Assembly (NCBI GenBank): GCA_000231825.2
Contig: JH720324.1
Span: forward strand, 724,535-788,534
Length of the DNA stretch: 64,000 nucleotides
Direction: 5' to 3'
DNA from: Tetrahymena elliotti 4EA
Lineage: Eukaryota > Ciliophora > Oligohymenophorea > Hymenostomatida > Tetrahymenidae
The notes beneath the pieces were generated by a model, which ran no database searches, was not told the origin of the DNA, and saw only the letters and a program-made list of their open reading frames with translations. The position numbers and the translations under genes are program-made. Each line of letters begins with the position of its first letter. Positions within the stretch are counted from its first letter, which is position 1. Positions 1 to 12,454 of this stretch are shown here, piece by piece.

Positions 1-149
1 CTCTTTAAGAAAAAATCTAAATCTTGAGGAGAACGCTGATTTAGATTTTTATCTGAGCCATATCTTAAATATAAGGAAGTCTTTCCTGTTTAATCATCTC
101 CTATTATAATTACTTTTATGAATTTACGTTAGCTTTTTTTTTAATCCAT
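1..149 (-). CDS. Rab-like GTPase, exon 1 only (copy 0, cut by window edge)
   Basis: The minus-strand frame opens at ATG 149 and runs to the left edge. It encodes the P-loop exon of a Rab-like GTPase with G1 reading GDDQTGKTS, followed by LYLRYG and, near the edge, a DLDFFLK segment. The same exon layout recurs in every other copy of the array, where an intron follows shortly after this point. The rest of the gene lies outside the window, so it cannot be judged intact. Gln codons TAA are needed to read it. Confidence 0.8.
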
Positions 150-679
150 AATATTGTTTGTCATCTAAATACTTATGAATAAATAAAGATACGAATTATT
201 CTGATATCATTAATTTAAAAAACATTAAAAATACCATAATTTAGTAAATGAACAAAAATTTAAGATGATTTTAAGTATCTTTTAAATCATATGTGGTAAT
301 ATAAGTATTATATATATATATATACCTATTCTTTAGTTATTTATCTTGACTTTTCCATATAACCAAAATATTTGTTTTAAAAATTAGTTTGAAATTAATA
401 ATACCAAATTCTTATTGATTTATTTAAACTATCTAAACCACATACATCCAAAAATACTTAAAAAAATACTATTTTTTTATTTATATCTTATTTCTTTTAA
501 TATTTATTTTCTCATAAACCAATATTTTTAAACATATCATTTATTTATATGGTAGAAGTAGATATTACAAAAAAATTAAAGCTTATTTTGCATTTTAGCT
601 AGTCAGAATAATGAAATGCTTATTTATTAAGTACAAACTAATTTGAGAATCTATTTTTGTTAAGTTAACTTTAAATAAT

Positions 680-1242
680 TCAATTTATATTAAAAGCTTT
701 ATTCATCATTTTCTCAAAAAGCTCTTCTACTTCATAATTTTCTTTGACAGAAACTTCCATAAATAACATTCCTAAGGACTCAGACAATTATTTTCCTTCT
801 TCATAAGAAACTTACCTCTCTTCCTCTAAATCGCATTTATTTCCAACCAAAAATAATATTGGTCTATTATTTCTACTCCTTAAGTAGAAATCACTATATA
901 AAAAAAAAAGTACTTTTTCGAATGATATCTACAAGTAATATCATATAAAATTATAAGAACTAAACACCATTCATAAATGAAAGATTCATAAAATCTTTCT
1001 TTTGAGGTAGTTCCCCATAATTAAAGCTTAAATTCTTACCCCTCCTTTTAAAAATCATCAGCAATATTAAAAATAAAATAAATTACTATTTTAAAATTCT
1101 TCAATGTAACATCTAAATAGATTACTTTGTAACTTTCATACTCACCTGTACTAAATCTTTAACATAAACCTTTCTTGCCTGTTTATAAATCTCCAACTAA
1201 CAGTGCTTTTAAGATTTTAGGTTAATTCTTTTGATCTTTCAT
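680..1242 (-). pseudogene. Rab-like GTPase copy 1, frameshifted
   Basis: Exon 1 (1242-1087) gives G1 as GDLQTGKKG; the intron (1086-1045) has GTAATT..AAAAG ends; exon 2 (1044-680) contains WGTTSKERFYES, the closest match in the array to the classical WDTAGQERF. After YDIT, one base is missing around 922-929 compared with all other copies (GATATCT here, GATTATCT elsewhere), so the NKCDLEEER half is out of frame with the first half. The downstream half is otherwise undamaged and ends FNIN then TGA. It could be a recent pseudogene or carry a sequencing error in one base. Confidence 0.7.
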
Positions 1243-2054
1243 AATAATTTTTAAAATATAAATATTTGGAAAACATTAATAATTCAACACTATTTAGGAA
1301 AATAACAATACAAACGAACAGCAATTTATGATAGTTTCAAATATCTTTTTAATCGTATTTGATCATATTTCTATTGAATGTATTTAATTTTATATTACAA
1401 AAGAATTCTTATTGATTCATTTAAAATAATTTTAATGAGAAAGATAATGAAAAACAAGACATATTTTTTAGTGGTTTATCTCCTAAAATAGATTTGATCT
1501 TTCTATCCAAATATCTATCTTTTTTTATTTTAGGAAGAGAGGGGCAATCAAATACCCTAAATACTCTTAAACAGCTCAATTTGTTGAAAATTTGTTTATT
1601 CAGAAGGATTTCAAGTTAAAATCTATAATTCTCTTAATTAAACTATTTTTTAAATAATTCGAGGTAGAAACAATGGTGTAATTTAAAAATATTATCATGA
1701 TACACCCTTCCAATAAATAAAGTGAATTAAAAGCTAAGATTTTAAACAGATTATTTATTTATTCATAAATTTAGTTTAGTAATAATAAAAATTTTGTTTA
1801 AAGATTCATATTTAAAAGAATCGACTTTTATTTTTATTTTTTTTTAAAAGTGATTTGATAATTAAAAATATAATTTGACTTCTCGAATGAGAAAATTGAA
1901 ACACTTAATTATTGCAATAATCTAGTAGAAGTAAAAATAAAAAGTATTATCTAAAAGCTTAAAAGGCTTTTAGCTAATCTTTATTATAAAACTTTATTTA
2001 TTTCATATAAACTAATTTTAGAATGGATTTTTGTATAATTAAATTTTTCATATT

Positions 2055-2622
2055 TCAATTTATATTAAAGGCATTTTGTCTTATCTTCTTAAAAAGCTCT
2101 GTTACTTAATAATCTTCTTTGGCAGAAACTTCCATGAATATCATTCCTAAGGATTCAGAGAGTTATTTTCCTTCTTCGTAAGAAACTTATCTCTATTCCT
2201 CTAAATCGCATTTATTTCCAACCAAAAATAATGCTGCTATATTATTTCCTCTTTTTATGTTGTAATCTTTACAAAAAAAAAGCACTTTTTCGAATGATTA
2301 CCTATTTGTAATATCATATGACATCATTAAAACAGAACACATATTATAAAATGAAGTAAGAGATGATTAAAAGCTTTCCTCAGAGCAGTAGCCCAAAAAT
2401 TCAAACTTTACGTCTTGTCCTTCCTATAAAAAAATATCAACAATATTAAGATTAAATAAAGTAAGTTACTATATAATAATTCTTGAAGAAAAAATCTAAA
2501 CCTACAGTAGTGGGTCTATATATACCTGTAGCATATCTAAGATATAAAGATTTCTTCCCTATTTATAAATCTCCAACTTAGAGTACTTTTATGTCTTTAG
2601 GTTGAATTTTTTGTTTACCCAT
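2055..2622 (-). CDS. Rab-like GTPase copy 2
   Basis: The product is 173 residues from two exons (2622-2470 and 2423-2055) joined in phase 0 across a 46-nt GTAACT..TATAG intron; both exon lengths are multiples of three. G1 is GDLQIGKKS, G4 is NKCDLEEQ and G5 is EVSAKED. The switch II motif is gone: where Rabs have WDTAGQERF this reads FLGYCSEESF. The protein ends AFNIN with no cysteine, so there is no prenylation signal. It is one of the paralogues in the array and belongs to the left half of the 3-kb duplication. Nucleotide binding is plausible; normal Rab cycling is not. Confidence 0.75.
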
Positions 2623-3570
2623 AAAGCTTTTGAAATCTAAATATTAGTAAATTATTAATAATTTTACTTAGATATTATTTAGTCTGATATATTGAATTTC
2701 AATTAAAAAACATCAAAACCTGTAAAAAAATTAAAGATTGAACAAAAATTTTGGATAGTCTTTGGTATCTTTTACAACTCTTTCATCAGATTTAATTCAT
2801 AAGTTAAGAAATATCAAAGATAAAATATAACTCATTAAAATAAAGAGGCATTTACAAAAACCAGAAAATTTTTAACTCATCGTTAATAAAATAAATCCTA
2901 TTTTAGGATTTGAGTCTTACTTATTATTGGTTTAAAATTTTAATTCATAATATTCTTTCTTACCAAATTTGAGAAAAGTAGATTTATGAAAAGATAAAAA
3001 TATATTAATTTTAGAAGAACTCTTGTAAATTAAATATACAAAATGATCAAGAAAAAATAGGTTATTAAGAATCATATGTTTCACTTAGAAGAAGTCGAAA
3101 TTAAAATTAAATCTCTAATTCTTCCTCTCTAAAATAAAAAATAAGAAACAAATATATGCTACTTTGCTTCTTGCCTTTCCTTTTAAAAATAAAGAGGAAT
3201 AAATAGTAACTATTTTAAAATTCTTCTAGTTAACAAACACCTCAAATAAATCTTTAAAATAAATAATTTTTTGCTTTGAATAAAAATCTCCAACAAAATC
3301 AACAAAGAGTGTAAAATTTTTTATCACATTGTATTTGCTCTTTTTTATAAATGATTTAGTAATTAAAAATACATTTCAACTTCTCCAGTCAATCAAATTA
3401 AAGAATTTAATTACTGAATAATCTATCTAATTAATTCTGGTAGAAGTAAATATTAAAAAGCAATATTTAAAACTTAAAAAGCATATTAGCTAACTACAAA
3501 AATACAACTTTTATTTACTCACACAAACTTATTTTAGAATGTATTTTTGTTGAATTATATTTTGCATATT

Positions 3571-4120
3571 TCAATTTATGTTAAAGGTATTATACTTTAA
3601 CTTCTCAAAAAGTTCTTTTACTTAATAATCTACTTTAGCAGAAACTAAGGAAGAGAGTTATTTACCTTCTTAATAAGAAACTTACCTTTCTTGCTCTAAA
3701 TCACATTTATTTCCAACCAAAAATAATGCAGCTCTATCACTTCTACACTTTAATTTGTATTCTTAGAAATAGAAAAGTACTTTTTCGAATGATTATCAAT
3801 TTGTAATATCATATGATATTATTAAAACTGAACATTCTTTGTAATAGCAAGTAGGTATTGAATAAATTCTTTTGTCTTAGCGGTAGTCCCAAAAGTAAAA
3901 CATTACTTCTTGTCCATCCTAAAAAAAGTTATAAGCAATTTTAAGTTAAAATAAAGTAAATTACTATTTCAAACTTTTTGATGAAATAATCTACTACTAT
4001 AGTTTGAGGATCTCATATTTGTCCTTAATTATATCTAAGATATAAAGAACTCTTGCCTACTTATAAATCACCAACTTAGACTACTTTTATGCATTTAAAT
4101 TTATTTTTTTGATTATCCAT
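3571..4120 (-). pseudogene. Rab-like GTPase copy 3, with in-frame TGAs
   Basis: The start at 4120 and the P-loop GDLQVGKSS are present, and exon 2 has WDYRQDKR at the switch II site. Exon 1 carries a TGA shortly after LYLRYNQGQI, and exon 2 carries another where other copies read YDITNRQSF (AGA changed to TGA). Exon 2 also lacks 21 nt that in other copies encode part of ESLGMLFMEV. TGA is the only stop in this code, so the gene should give no full product. It corresponds to intact copy 5 in the other half of the duplication. Confidence 0.75.
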
Positions 4121-4994
4121 TATAACTTTTAAAATCTAAATATCTGTTAATTTTGAACATAGATATTATTTATTCTAATTATATGAATATTTATTAAATA
4201 ACATCAAAAATAACCAAATCTAAAAAAAACTTAGATAATGATCAAAAATTTGAAAGAGTGTTTAGTTTCTTTAAAATCTTAATTAAATTTACAAAATGTA
4301 TCTTAATCTAAAATTGTTGGGCAATATTTTTTGTGTTACTAAACTTTCCTTAAGAATACATATTTAACAAAAAACAAACCTTCCCTATTTAATAATCTTC
4401 AATTTAAATTGCTTTTAAATCAATAGGTAATAATAGTTTATTTAATAGCTTACATTATTGAAATGTTTTTAAGGGAGAAAAAATAATTGTGCATGTCTTG
4501 AAAAATATTTGATAATTATCCAATGATAAATTATGTTTGAGAAACAACTCTACTACTGCTTAAGATAAATGCAAGATTATTTTTGCATATAATTATTAAT
4601 TTATTCTTTTGAATATTATTGTTATAAGACTTTCTGATTATATGGTAATATTTTTCAATATGTTTATCAATTTAAAATCTCAAATTAACATAATTACTTT
4701 ATTACTTTTGATGTTAATATAATTGTATAATAGTCATAGTATCTTTTTATCTTTCACTTTTTGTTCATTTTTTTATTTTTCAAATCTTTTTGTTTTGTTT
4801 TTCTATCTTTTTTCAAAATTATTTAATAAGTTTTCAAATTTTTTCAATATCTTCTTCTTTTCTTTAATTTTAGTAATTTCTTAATTATTAATTTGTTAGA
4901 TGCTTCACTTTATTTTTTTTATCTGTCTATATAAAATTAGAATATCAAGATTAATTTTATTTTAATCTTATTTTAATAAATTCTTGGAGAAACT

Positions 4995-5790
4995 TTTTTT
5001 TTAATAAATACCATATTCCCTCAATAAGAAAACCGACCAGTAATCTGAGGTATGATGAAAATCCTCAATAAATAAATTTTATCATCAAGTTTATTCATTT
5101 TCTAGAGGCATTTTTAAAAAATTTTCAAATCAAAATAAGTAAATTGTAAGAAAAGAAATAAGAAAGCTAGGTTAGAGCTTTTAGAAATCAGATTAATGAT
5201 TGATATAATTTAGTAAAGAGATAAAAAGTTATCTGTATCATAAGAATATATTCACAATATTCTCAGAATTATAAAAGTAATTACCATATTACAAAAATAA
5301 TGTGTTCTAAGCCAGTAATGGTTGGCTGGAGAAGTTTCTCAAGAAATTAATTATCAAAAAAGTAATCACATTTTATAAACTCTTTCTGATTAAATTTATG
5401 ATAAAATTTCTACTTTCTTAGGTGAACTAAATGAATATAAAATCTAAATGCTTAAAGAGGAAAAAGAGTTAATATTTTTTAACTATGATGAGGTGCAAAT
5501 TTATTATGATATGTTGCATGATAAAACTTTTGAATTTAAAGGATTAAAATAAATATAAATTGTGAAATCAGTTGGAAGAAAAAAGAGGCTAACTATTATA
5601 ATAGGGGCAACAAGTAAAGGTGATATTCTTCCTCCTATGATTATTTTTAAATCAGAACAAAAATCAAGAATCTATAATAGTTTATAAGATCAATCCATTG
5701 TAACACATAATCAAAAAGGGTGGTGTACCCGAGAGATTTATCTTTCCTATTTAGAAAGCACACTTCACTTTCTAATCTTAAACTTCAAAA
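4995..5790 (+). mobile_element. pogo/Tigger-like DDE transposase fragment, decayed
   Basis: Two frames together resemble a pogo/Tigger-type transposase. Around 5300-5360, ASNGWLEKFLKK matches the CENP-B/Tc5-type helix-turn-helix consensus. In another frame, 5486-5790 reads NYDEVQ, whose aspartate is where the first catalytic Asp of the DDE domain lies, then GRKKRLTIIIGATSKGD, LPPMIIFKS and GWCTREIYLSYLES, the usual order of conserved blocks. The later catalytic residues are missing because the piece stops at about 5790, where it abuts a truncated Rab-like copy. A frameshift and internal TGA show it is dead. I see no terminal inverted repeats. Confidence 0.75.
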
Positions 5791-6052
5791 TGAAGTAAGA
5801 AATGATTAAGTGATATACTCTGAGTATTCCCAAAATTAAATCTTTACTTCTTGCCCTTCCTATAAAACAATATCTACAATATTAAGATGAAGTAAAGTAA
5901 GTTACTATTTAAAATCTCTAGATGAAACAATCAATACCAATATTCATAGCATCATAAATACTTAACTTTATCTAATATATAAAGAACTCTTACCTATTTA
6001 TAAATCTCCCATTTAGGAGTATTTTTATGATTTGAGGTTGATTTTTTTGATT
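5785..6052 (-). pseudogene. Rab-like GTPase copy 4, truncated at the transposase fragment
   Basis: This copy has the array's exon 1, the GTAACT..TATAG intron and the start of exon 2 (GQEVK, FWEYSEY). The initiator has become ATA, one extra base in the P-loop region shifts the frame (others read CTCTAAGTTGGAGAT), and homology ends at about 5790 against the transposase fragment. It is most like copy 7 in the switch II region and corresponds in position to copy 2 of the duplicated block. Confidence 0.75.
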
Positions 6053-6992
6053 ATCTATAATAGCTATTGAAATCTAAATATTAGTAAATTATTAATAATT
6101 TTACTTAGATATTGTTTATTCTGATATTATGAATTTCAATTAAATAACATCAAAACTACCCTAACCTAATAAAAATTTAAAGATTGAACAAAAATTTTTG
6201 GATAGTTTTTGGTATCTTTTACAACTTTTTCATCAGATTTACTTAATAATTAATTCTTAAGTTAAGAGATATCAAAGATAAAAAATATAAATAATTAAAA
6301 TAAAGAGGTATTTGCTCTCACCAAAAAAATTTTAATTTTTAGCTAATAAAATAAATCCTATTTTTAGATTTCAGTGTTATTATTATTGGTTTAAAATTTC
6401 ATTTATTTTAAGATAAAAATAGATAATTTTAGAAACTATTGCAAATTAAATATGCAAAGCAACCAAGAAAAAATAGGTGATGAGAATAATATGTTTCACT
6501 TAGAAGAAGTCAAAATAAAAATTAAAGCTATGTTTCTTCCTCTCTAAAATCAAAAATAAAATAGAAGATAAAATTATGAGCTACTTTGCTTCTATCTAGC
6601 CTTTCCTTTTAAAAATAAACAGGAATATGAAAATCATATAAAAATAGTAACTATTTTAAAATTCTTCTTGTTAAAATCTACATGAAATAAATCTTTAAAA
6701 GAAACAATTTTTCTCTTTTTAAAAACCTCCAACATATAGTGTAAAAAAAAATTTTATTACATTTTATTTGAACTTTTTTATAAATGATTTGATAATTCAA
6801 AACACACTTCAACCTCCCCAATCAATGAAATTAAAACTTTTAATTATTGAATAATCTATCTAATTATTTCTGGTAGAAGTTAATATTAAAAAATAATATT
6901 TAAAACTTAAAAAGCATATTAGTTAATCGCTTTAATAAAACCTTTATTTACTTCACACAAATTTATTTTTGTTGAATTAAATTTTACATATT

Positions 6993-7579
6993 TCAATTTA
7001 TGTTAAATGCATTATACATAAACTTCTCAAAAAGTTCATTTACCTAATAATCTTCTTTAGCAGAAACTTCCATGAATAGCATTCCTAAGGACTCAGAAAG
7101 TTATTTACCTTCTTAATAAGAAACTTACCTTTCTTGCTCTAAATCACATTTATTTCCAACCAAAAATAATGCAGCTCTATCATTTTTACACTTTAAATTG
7201 TACTCTTATAAATAGAAAAGTACTTTTTCGAATGATTATCTATTTGTAATATCATATGATATTGTTAAAACTGAACATCCTTTGTAATAGCAAGTAGGTA
7301 TTGAATGAATTCTATTGTCTTAGCCGTAGTCCCAAAAGTAAAACTTTACTTCTTGTCCATCCTATAAAAAGTTATAAAGAGTATTATGACATATTGAGAT
7401 TAAATAAAGTAAATTACTTTTTCAAACATTTTGGTGAAAAAATCTACAGGTATAAGTTGAGGATCATCAAAATAATTTTTATTTTTTTTATAACGAAGAT
7501 ATAAAGAACTCTTGCCTACTTATAAATCTCCAACTTAGACTACTTTTATGCATTTAGGTTTATTTTTTTGATTATTCAT
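6993..7579 (-). CDS. Rab-like GTPase copy 5
   Basis: Exons 7579-7418 and 7361-6993 join in phase 0 over a 56-nt GTAATT..TATAG intron to give 176 residues. G1 is GDLQVGKSS, G4 NKCDLEQE and G5 EVSAKED. The switch II segment, FWDYGQDNR, keeps an Asp and a Gly-Gln pair and is the least eroded among intact copies, although one residue shorter than WDTAGQERF. The C-terminus is AFNIN with no cysteine. Its partner in the duplicated block, copy 3, is broken. Confidence 0.75.
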
Positions 7580-7993
7580 GATAACTTTTGAAATTTAAAT
7601 ATTAGTTAATTTTGAACATAGATGTTATTTATTCTAATTTTATGAATATTAATTAAAAAACATCAAAAAATATCCTAATCTAAAAAAAATTTAGATAATG
7701 TTCAAAAATTTGAGAGAGTGTTTAGTTTTTATGAAATCTTAATATCTTACCATAAATCTATTATTTAATATAAAATAAACAACAAATTCATGTACATTGT
7801 TAATAAATGCATATCTAACAAAAAACAAACCTTTCCTACTTAATAATCTCTAATTTAAATTACTTTTAAATTAATAGGTAATAATAGTTTATTTAATATC
7901 TTAAATTATTGATATGAAAATTGTGTAAATCTTGGAAAATATTTGATAATTAACCAATGATATATTATGATTGAGAAACTACTGTATAGCCTC

Positions 7994-8340
7994 TAATTAA
8001 GGTGTTTTAAAAATAACTTTTTATAATTTTTAATACCTTAAAATATAAACCACCTTAACTTAAATTCATACCTCAATTAGAATTTTGAAAAAAAATTGAA
8101 AATTCTATTTTTAAAAATTTATTATTATTGAAATAAATAATAAGATAGATATATTATAAATATTATCAAGCACATTTAATAAATATATTTTATCTACATG
8201 AATTATAATTATTAAGGTAAAATAATTAATTTTTAGAAACAAAACTAAAAAAAAATTTTCGTTTCTTTACTCAAATTAAGGTCAAATGAGAAATAACTTA
8301 TGAAATTTTTTCAGCCTTAAATTTGAATCAACCTTAATTA
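7994..8340. mobile_element. Candidate MITE-like insertion with 10-bp inverted ends
   Basis: Alignment by eye of the two halves of the 3-kb duplication shows about 350 bp present here and absent from the equivalent site near 4541-4563. The extra piece begins TAATTAAGGT (7994) and ends ACCTTAATTA (8340), a perfect 10-bp inverted repeat. Further AAGGT/ACCTT words occur inside. There is no coding capacity. I could not find a clean flanking target duplication; TATAG lies just outside on both sides but not directly adjacent. Confidence 0.5.
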
Positions 8341-9331
8341 AAATATTTATAGTACTCTAATAATGCTTAAGATAAATGCAAGATTATTTTTTTGTTAAAT
8401 TATCTATTTATCCTTTTGGATATTATTGATTTAAGAATTTCTGATTGTAAGGTAATATTTTTGAGTATGATTTTCAATCTAAAATCTCAAATTAACATAA
8501 TCAATTTATTGATTTTTATGTTAATATAATTGTATAAAATAATCATAGTATCTTTTTAGAAAATTTATTAATTGTATTTATCTTTCACTTTTTGCTCATT
8601 CTAACATTTTTTTATTTTTTCAATTCTTTTTCTATTGTTTTTCTAACTTTTATCAAATTTAGTTAATAAGTTTTCATATTTTTTCATTATCTTCTTTTCT
8701 TTAATTATAGTAGTTTCTTAATAAAATGGCTCTAGTTGATCTACATCCCTATTTTATAAATATAATATTTGTGAATGTTATGCTAAATTATTTGGTAGAA
8801 GCTTTACTTTATTTTAAATGTGTATTAAATTTAGAATATCATTTAATTTAGTCATTTTTTAATAAATTCTTGAAGAAACTAGTCTTTTAAAATTAAGTTG
8901 ACAATACTAATGAACCACGAAACAAAATATTATATATTTTCATAATATGAGATTTAACACACAAATTAAAATTAAAAATATTATCCAAAATATGGAGAAT
9001 AGGGGATGAGATATAATATTTTTTTTTTATAAAAAACATTTTATTTTAAATTAATTTATTTAACTTGATTTAAAAACCAAAAATATCTTTTGAGAAAATA
9101 AAAAAAAATTATTTGAAATGCAAAAGATATTAATGTTAAAAATTAATTAGGATTTCTCTAAATTAAAATATTTAATTATTAATGTAACTTAATTATATCT
9201 AGTAGAAGTAAATATTAAAAGAAAATTCAGCAATATTTAGCATTTTAACTAATATCTAATTTAAAATGTTAATTTGCTTCATACAAACTAATTTTCAATT
9301 CTATTTTTAATGAATTAAATTTACAAACAAT

Positions 9332-9887
9332 TCAATTTATATTCAAGACATTGTGCATTAACTTCTCAAAAAGCTCATTTACTTAATAATTTTCTTAGGC
9401 AGAAACTTCCATGAATAGCATTCCTAAGGACTCAGAGAGTTATTTTCCTTCTTAATAAGAAACTTATCTCTATTCCTCTAAATCCCATTTATTTCCAACC
9501 AAAAATGATGTGGTTAAACTATCACAATGTAAGTTATAATCTTCTAAAAAATAAAGTACTTTTTCGAACGATGATCTATTCGTAATATCATACGATATCA
9601 TAAGAACTGAACATCCTTTATAATATGAAAAAGAAGGTAAAGGACGCAAACGTTCACCTAAGTAATAGTCCCAAAATTAAAACTTAACTTCCAATCCATC
9701 CTTTTAAAAATCATCACTAATATTAAGATTAAATAAAATAAATTACTATTTTATAATTCTTAGTGAAAAAAAGGTTATTTGAATAGTCTATTTAGCCATA
9801 TTTTCTGAATAAAGAAGTCTTTCCTGCTTAATAATCACCAACTTAGAGTACTTTTATGACTATAGGTTGTTTTTTTTGGTAATCCAT
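9332..9887 (-). CDS. Rab-like GTPase copy 6
   Basis: The product is 169 residues from exons 9887-9747 and 9700-9332, joined in phase 0 over a 46-nt intron. G1 is GDYQAGKTS. Switch II reads FWDYYLGERLR. G4 is NKWDLEEQ (Cys to Trp at the variable position), and G5 has SAQ in place of SAK, which removes the lysine usually contacting the base region. It ends VLNIN with no cysteine. It looks translatable but is the most altered intact copy at the guanine-recognition loop. Confidence 0.72.
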
Positions 9888-10719
9888 AAATAACTTTTAA
9901 GATTTAGATATCTGTAAATTCTTGATAATTTATTTAACATTGATATTATATATATTTCTGATATAATTTGTTTCAATTAAACAACATCAAAAATATCCAA
10001 ATCTAAAAAAATAATAAAATGAACAAAAATTTAGAGAAAATTTAAATTTCTTTTAAAGCAAGCACATATGTGATACTAGTCATAAAAAATGAAGATATTT
10101 AATATAAGATTAAAAAAGAAGAATTTTTGTTTATTCATTTTAAATAATAGAAATATCTAAATTAAATGAAGAGTGATTTGAATAGAATAATATTTTAAAT
10201 CAAATGATTTATATTTAATTTGCGTTTATTTAATAGTGAGAGAATTATATAATTTTAAAGCAAAATGTTTAAAAAGCTCAACAATTTGTATTATTTTAGT
10301 TTACAACCTTATTCATCAGATTTACATAAAAATTAATTTTTAGTTTAGGAGGTAACCATAATTGAGAAAAACAAATAAATAATTAAAATAATTAGGCTTT
10401 ATTTGCATAATAACTATTTAAAAATTAAATTAAAAATATTTATGCCACCCTATCTATATCTATTAAATGTTTTTTCTTTGTAAATAGTTCAAAAATAATT
10501 TTTATTTTGGTTTTAAAAAAATAAATTTTTCTTCATGGAAATATTAATAATAATGGAAATAATCTAAATATATCTTCGTAAAATTCCTTTTTTTAGAAAT
10601 CCACAAATTTTCAAAGCTTGAAATGAATTTTCGCTAATAAATATTATAAAACTTTGTTTTATTTCACACAAACTAATTTAATATCTATTTTTGTTGAATT
10701 AATTATAATTTGAATAAAT

Positions 10720-11284
10720 TCAATATATATAAAAAGCATAATATTTTATCTTCTCAAAAAGCTCTTTTACTTAATAATCTTCTTTCGCAGAAACTTCCAT
10801 GAATAGCATTCCTAAGGATTCAGAGAGTTATTTTCCTTCTTCATAAGAAACTTACCTCTCTTCCTCTAAATCACATTTATTTCCAACCAAAAATAATGCT
10901 GCCATATTATTTTCTCGTTTTTTGTTGTAATCTTAATAAAAAAAAAGCACTTTTTCAAATGATTATCTATTCGTAGTATCATATGATATTATTATAACTG
11001 GACATGTTTTGTAACATGAAGTCAAAAATGATTCAACGATATACTCTGAGTATTCCCAAAATTAAACCTTTACTTCTTACCCTTCCTATCAAAAAATATC
11101 AACAATATTAAGATGCAATAAAGTAAGTTACTATTTAAAATTTCTAGATGAAAAAATCAAAACCAATATTCATAGCATCATAAATACCTTAACTATATCT
11201 ATGATATAAACAACTCTTCCCTATCTATAAATCTCCAACTTAGAGTATTTTTATGACTTTAGGTTGATTTTTTTGATTATCCAT
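10720..11284 (-). CDS. Rab-like GTPase copy 7
   Basis: Exons 11284-11132 and 11085-10720 give 172 residues around a 46-nt GTAACT..GATAG intron. G1 is GDLQIGKSC, G4 NKCDLEEE, G5 EVSAKED. Switch II is FWEYSEYIV, so the catalytic DxxGQ is wholly absent. The first exon is nearly the same as that of truncated copy 4, which suggests the two share a recent duplication. The protein ends AFYIY, without a prenylation cysteine. Confidence 0.75.
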
Positions 11285-12454
11285 AATATCTTTTTAAAAT
11301 CTAAATATTAGTAAATTATTAATAATTTTACTGAGATATTATTTATTCTGATATTATGAATTTCAAATAAACAATATCAAAAATAATCTAATCAAAAAAA
11401 AAATACAGAACTAAAATTTTTTGTATCTTTAACAACTTTTTCATCAGATTTACATAACAATTAATTCTTAAGTTAAAAGATAATATTAATTTTCATAAAG
11501 AGAAAATAATTAAAAGTTATTAACACAAAACAAAACAAATTTAACTCATAGCAAGCAAAATAAATCCTATTTTTAGATTTCAGTCTTATTATAGGTTTAA
11601 AATTATAATTAATATTAATTATTTATTTAATTTAATTATTTACAGTACAACTAAATATTAAGTAATATTTAAAGTTTTTAATAGGTTTTAGCTAATCTCT
11701 AATGAAACAAAAATTTTGGAAAAGTTTAAATATGGTTTCAATCATATCTTATAATTCATTGTCATAAATATTTGAATATTTCTAATTTAAAACTAAAATG
11801 GAAGAATTTTTGTTGATGTATTTAAAACGAGAAAAATAACAAATTTAAATATAATAAATTCATATTGAAAATATATATCTCCTTGAAAATATATTTTAAT
11901 CTTTCAATCAAAATATTTATTTCTCAGAAAATCTTAAATAGATAATCAAAACAAATATTTTAAGCATAAGAATTATTTATTTATTCATTATGCAATTAGT
12001 TTATGATAATAATTTATTCTTTTAAAAATTATTTTGTAAGTTAACAATAAAATCTTTTGATTTTGATTTAAAAATATAATCAGATTCTAAATCTAAATGT
12101 AATGATTTATATATTTAATTTGTATTTGTTCAATAGTGAGAGAATTAGATAATTTTAAACCGAAATGTTTTCAAATAAAACTTCAACAATAGTTTGTTAC
12201 ATTTTTATTAGATTTAAATATTTAGATTTACATTTTAGAAAAAAAAATAAATTTACAAAAAAAAAAATTATTTTTTAATGAAAGTTTATTTATTAATTTA
12301 TAATAATTGAAATAATTTCAATATTTCTTTTGTAGAAGTAATTATTAAAAGAAAAATCTACAAAATTTAGAAATTTGTTATGCACTTTCATTCATACTAC
12401 TTTTATTTATTTCACACAAGCTAATATTAGAATCTATTTTTGTTGAATAGAATT

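Noticed and set aside
7301..7504. 67-codon standard-code frame on plus
   Set aside because: It lies antisense to Rab-like copy 5 and is its shadow.
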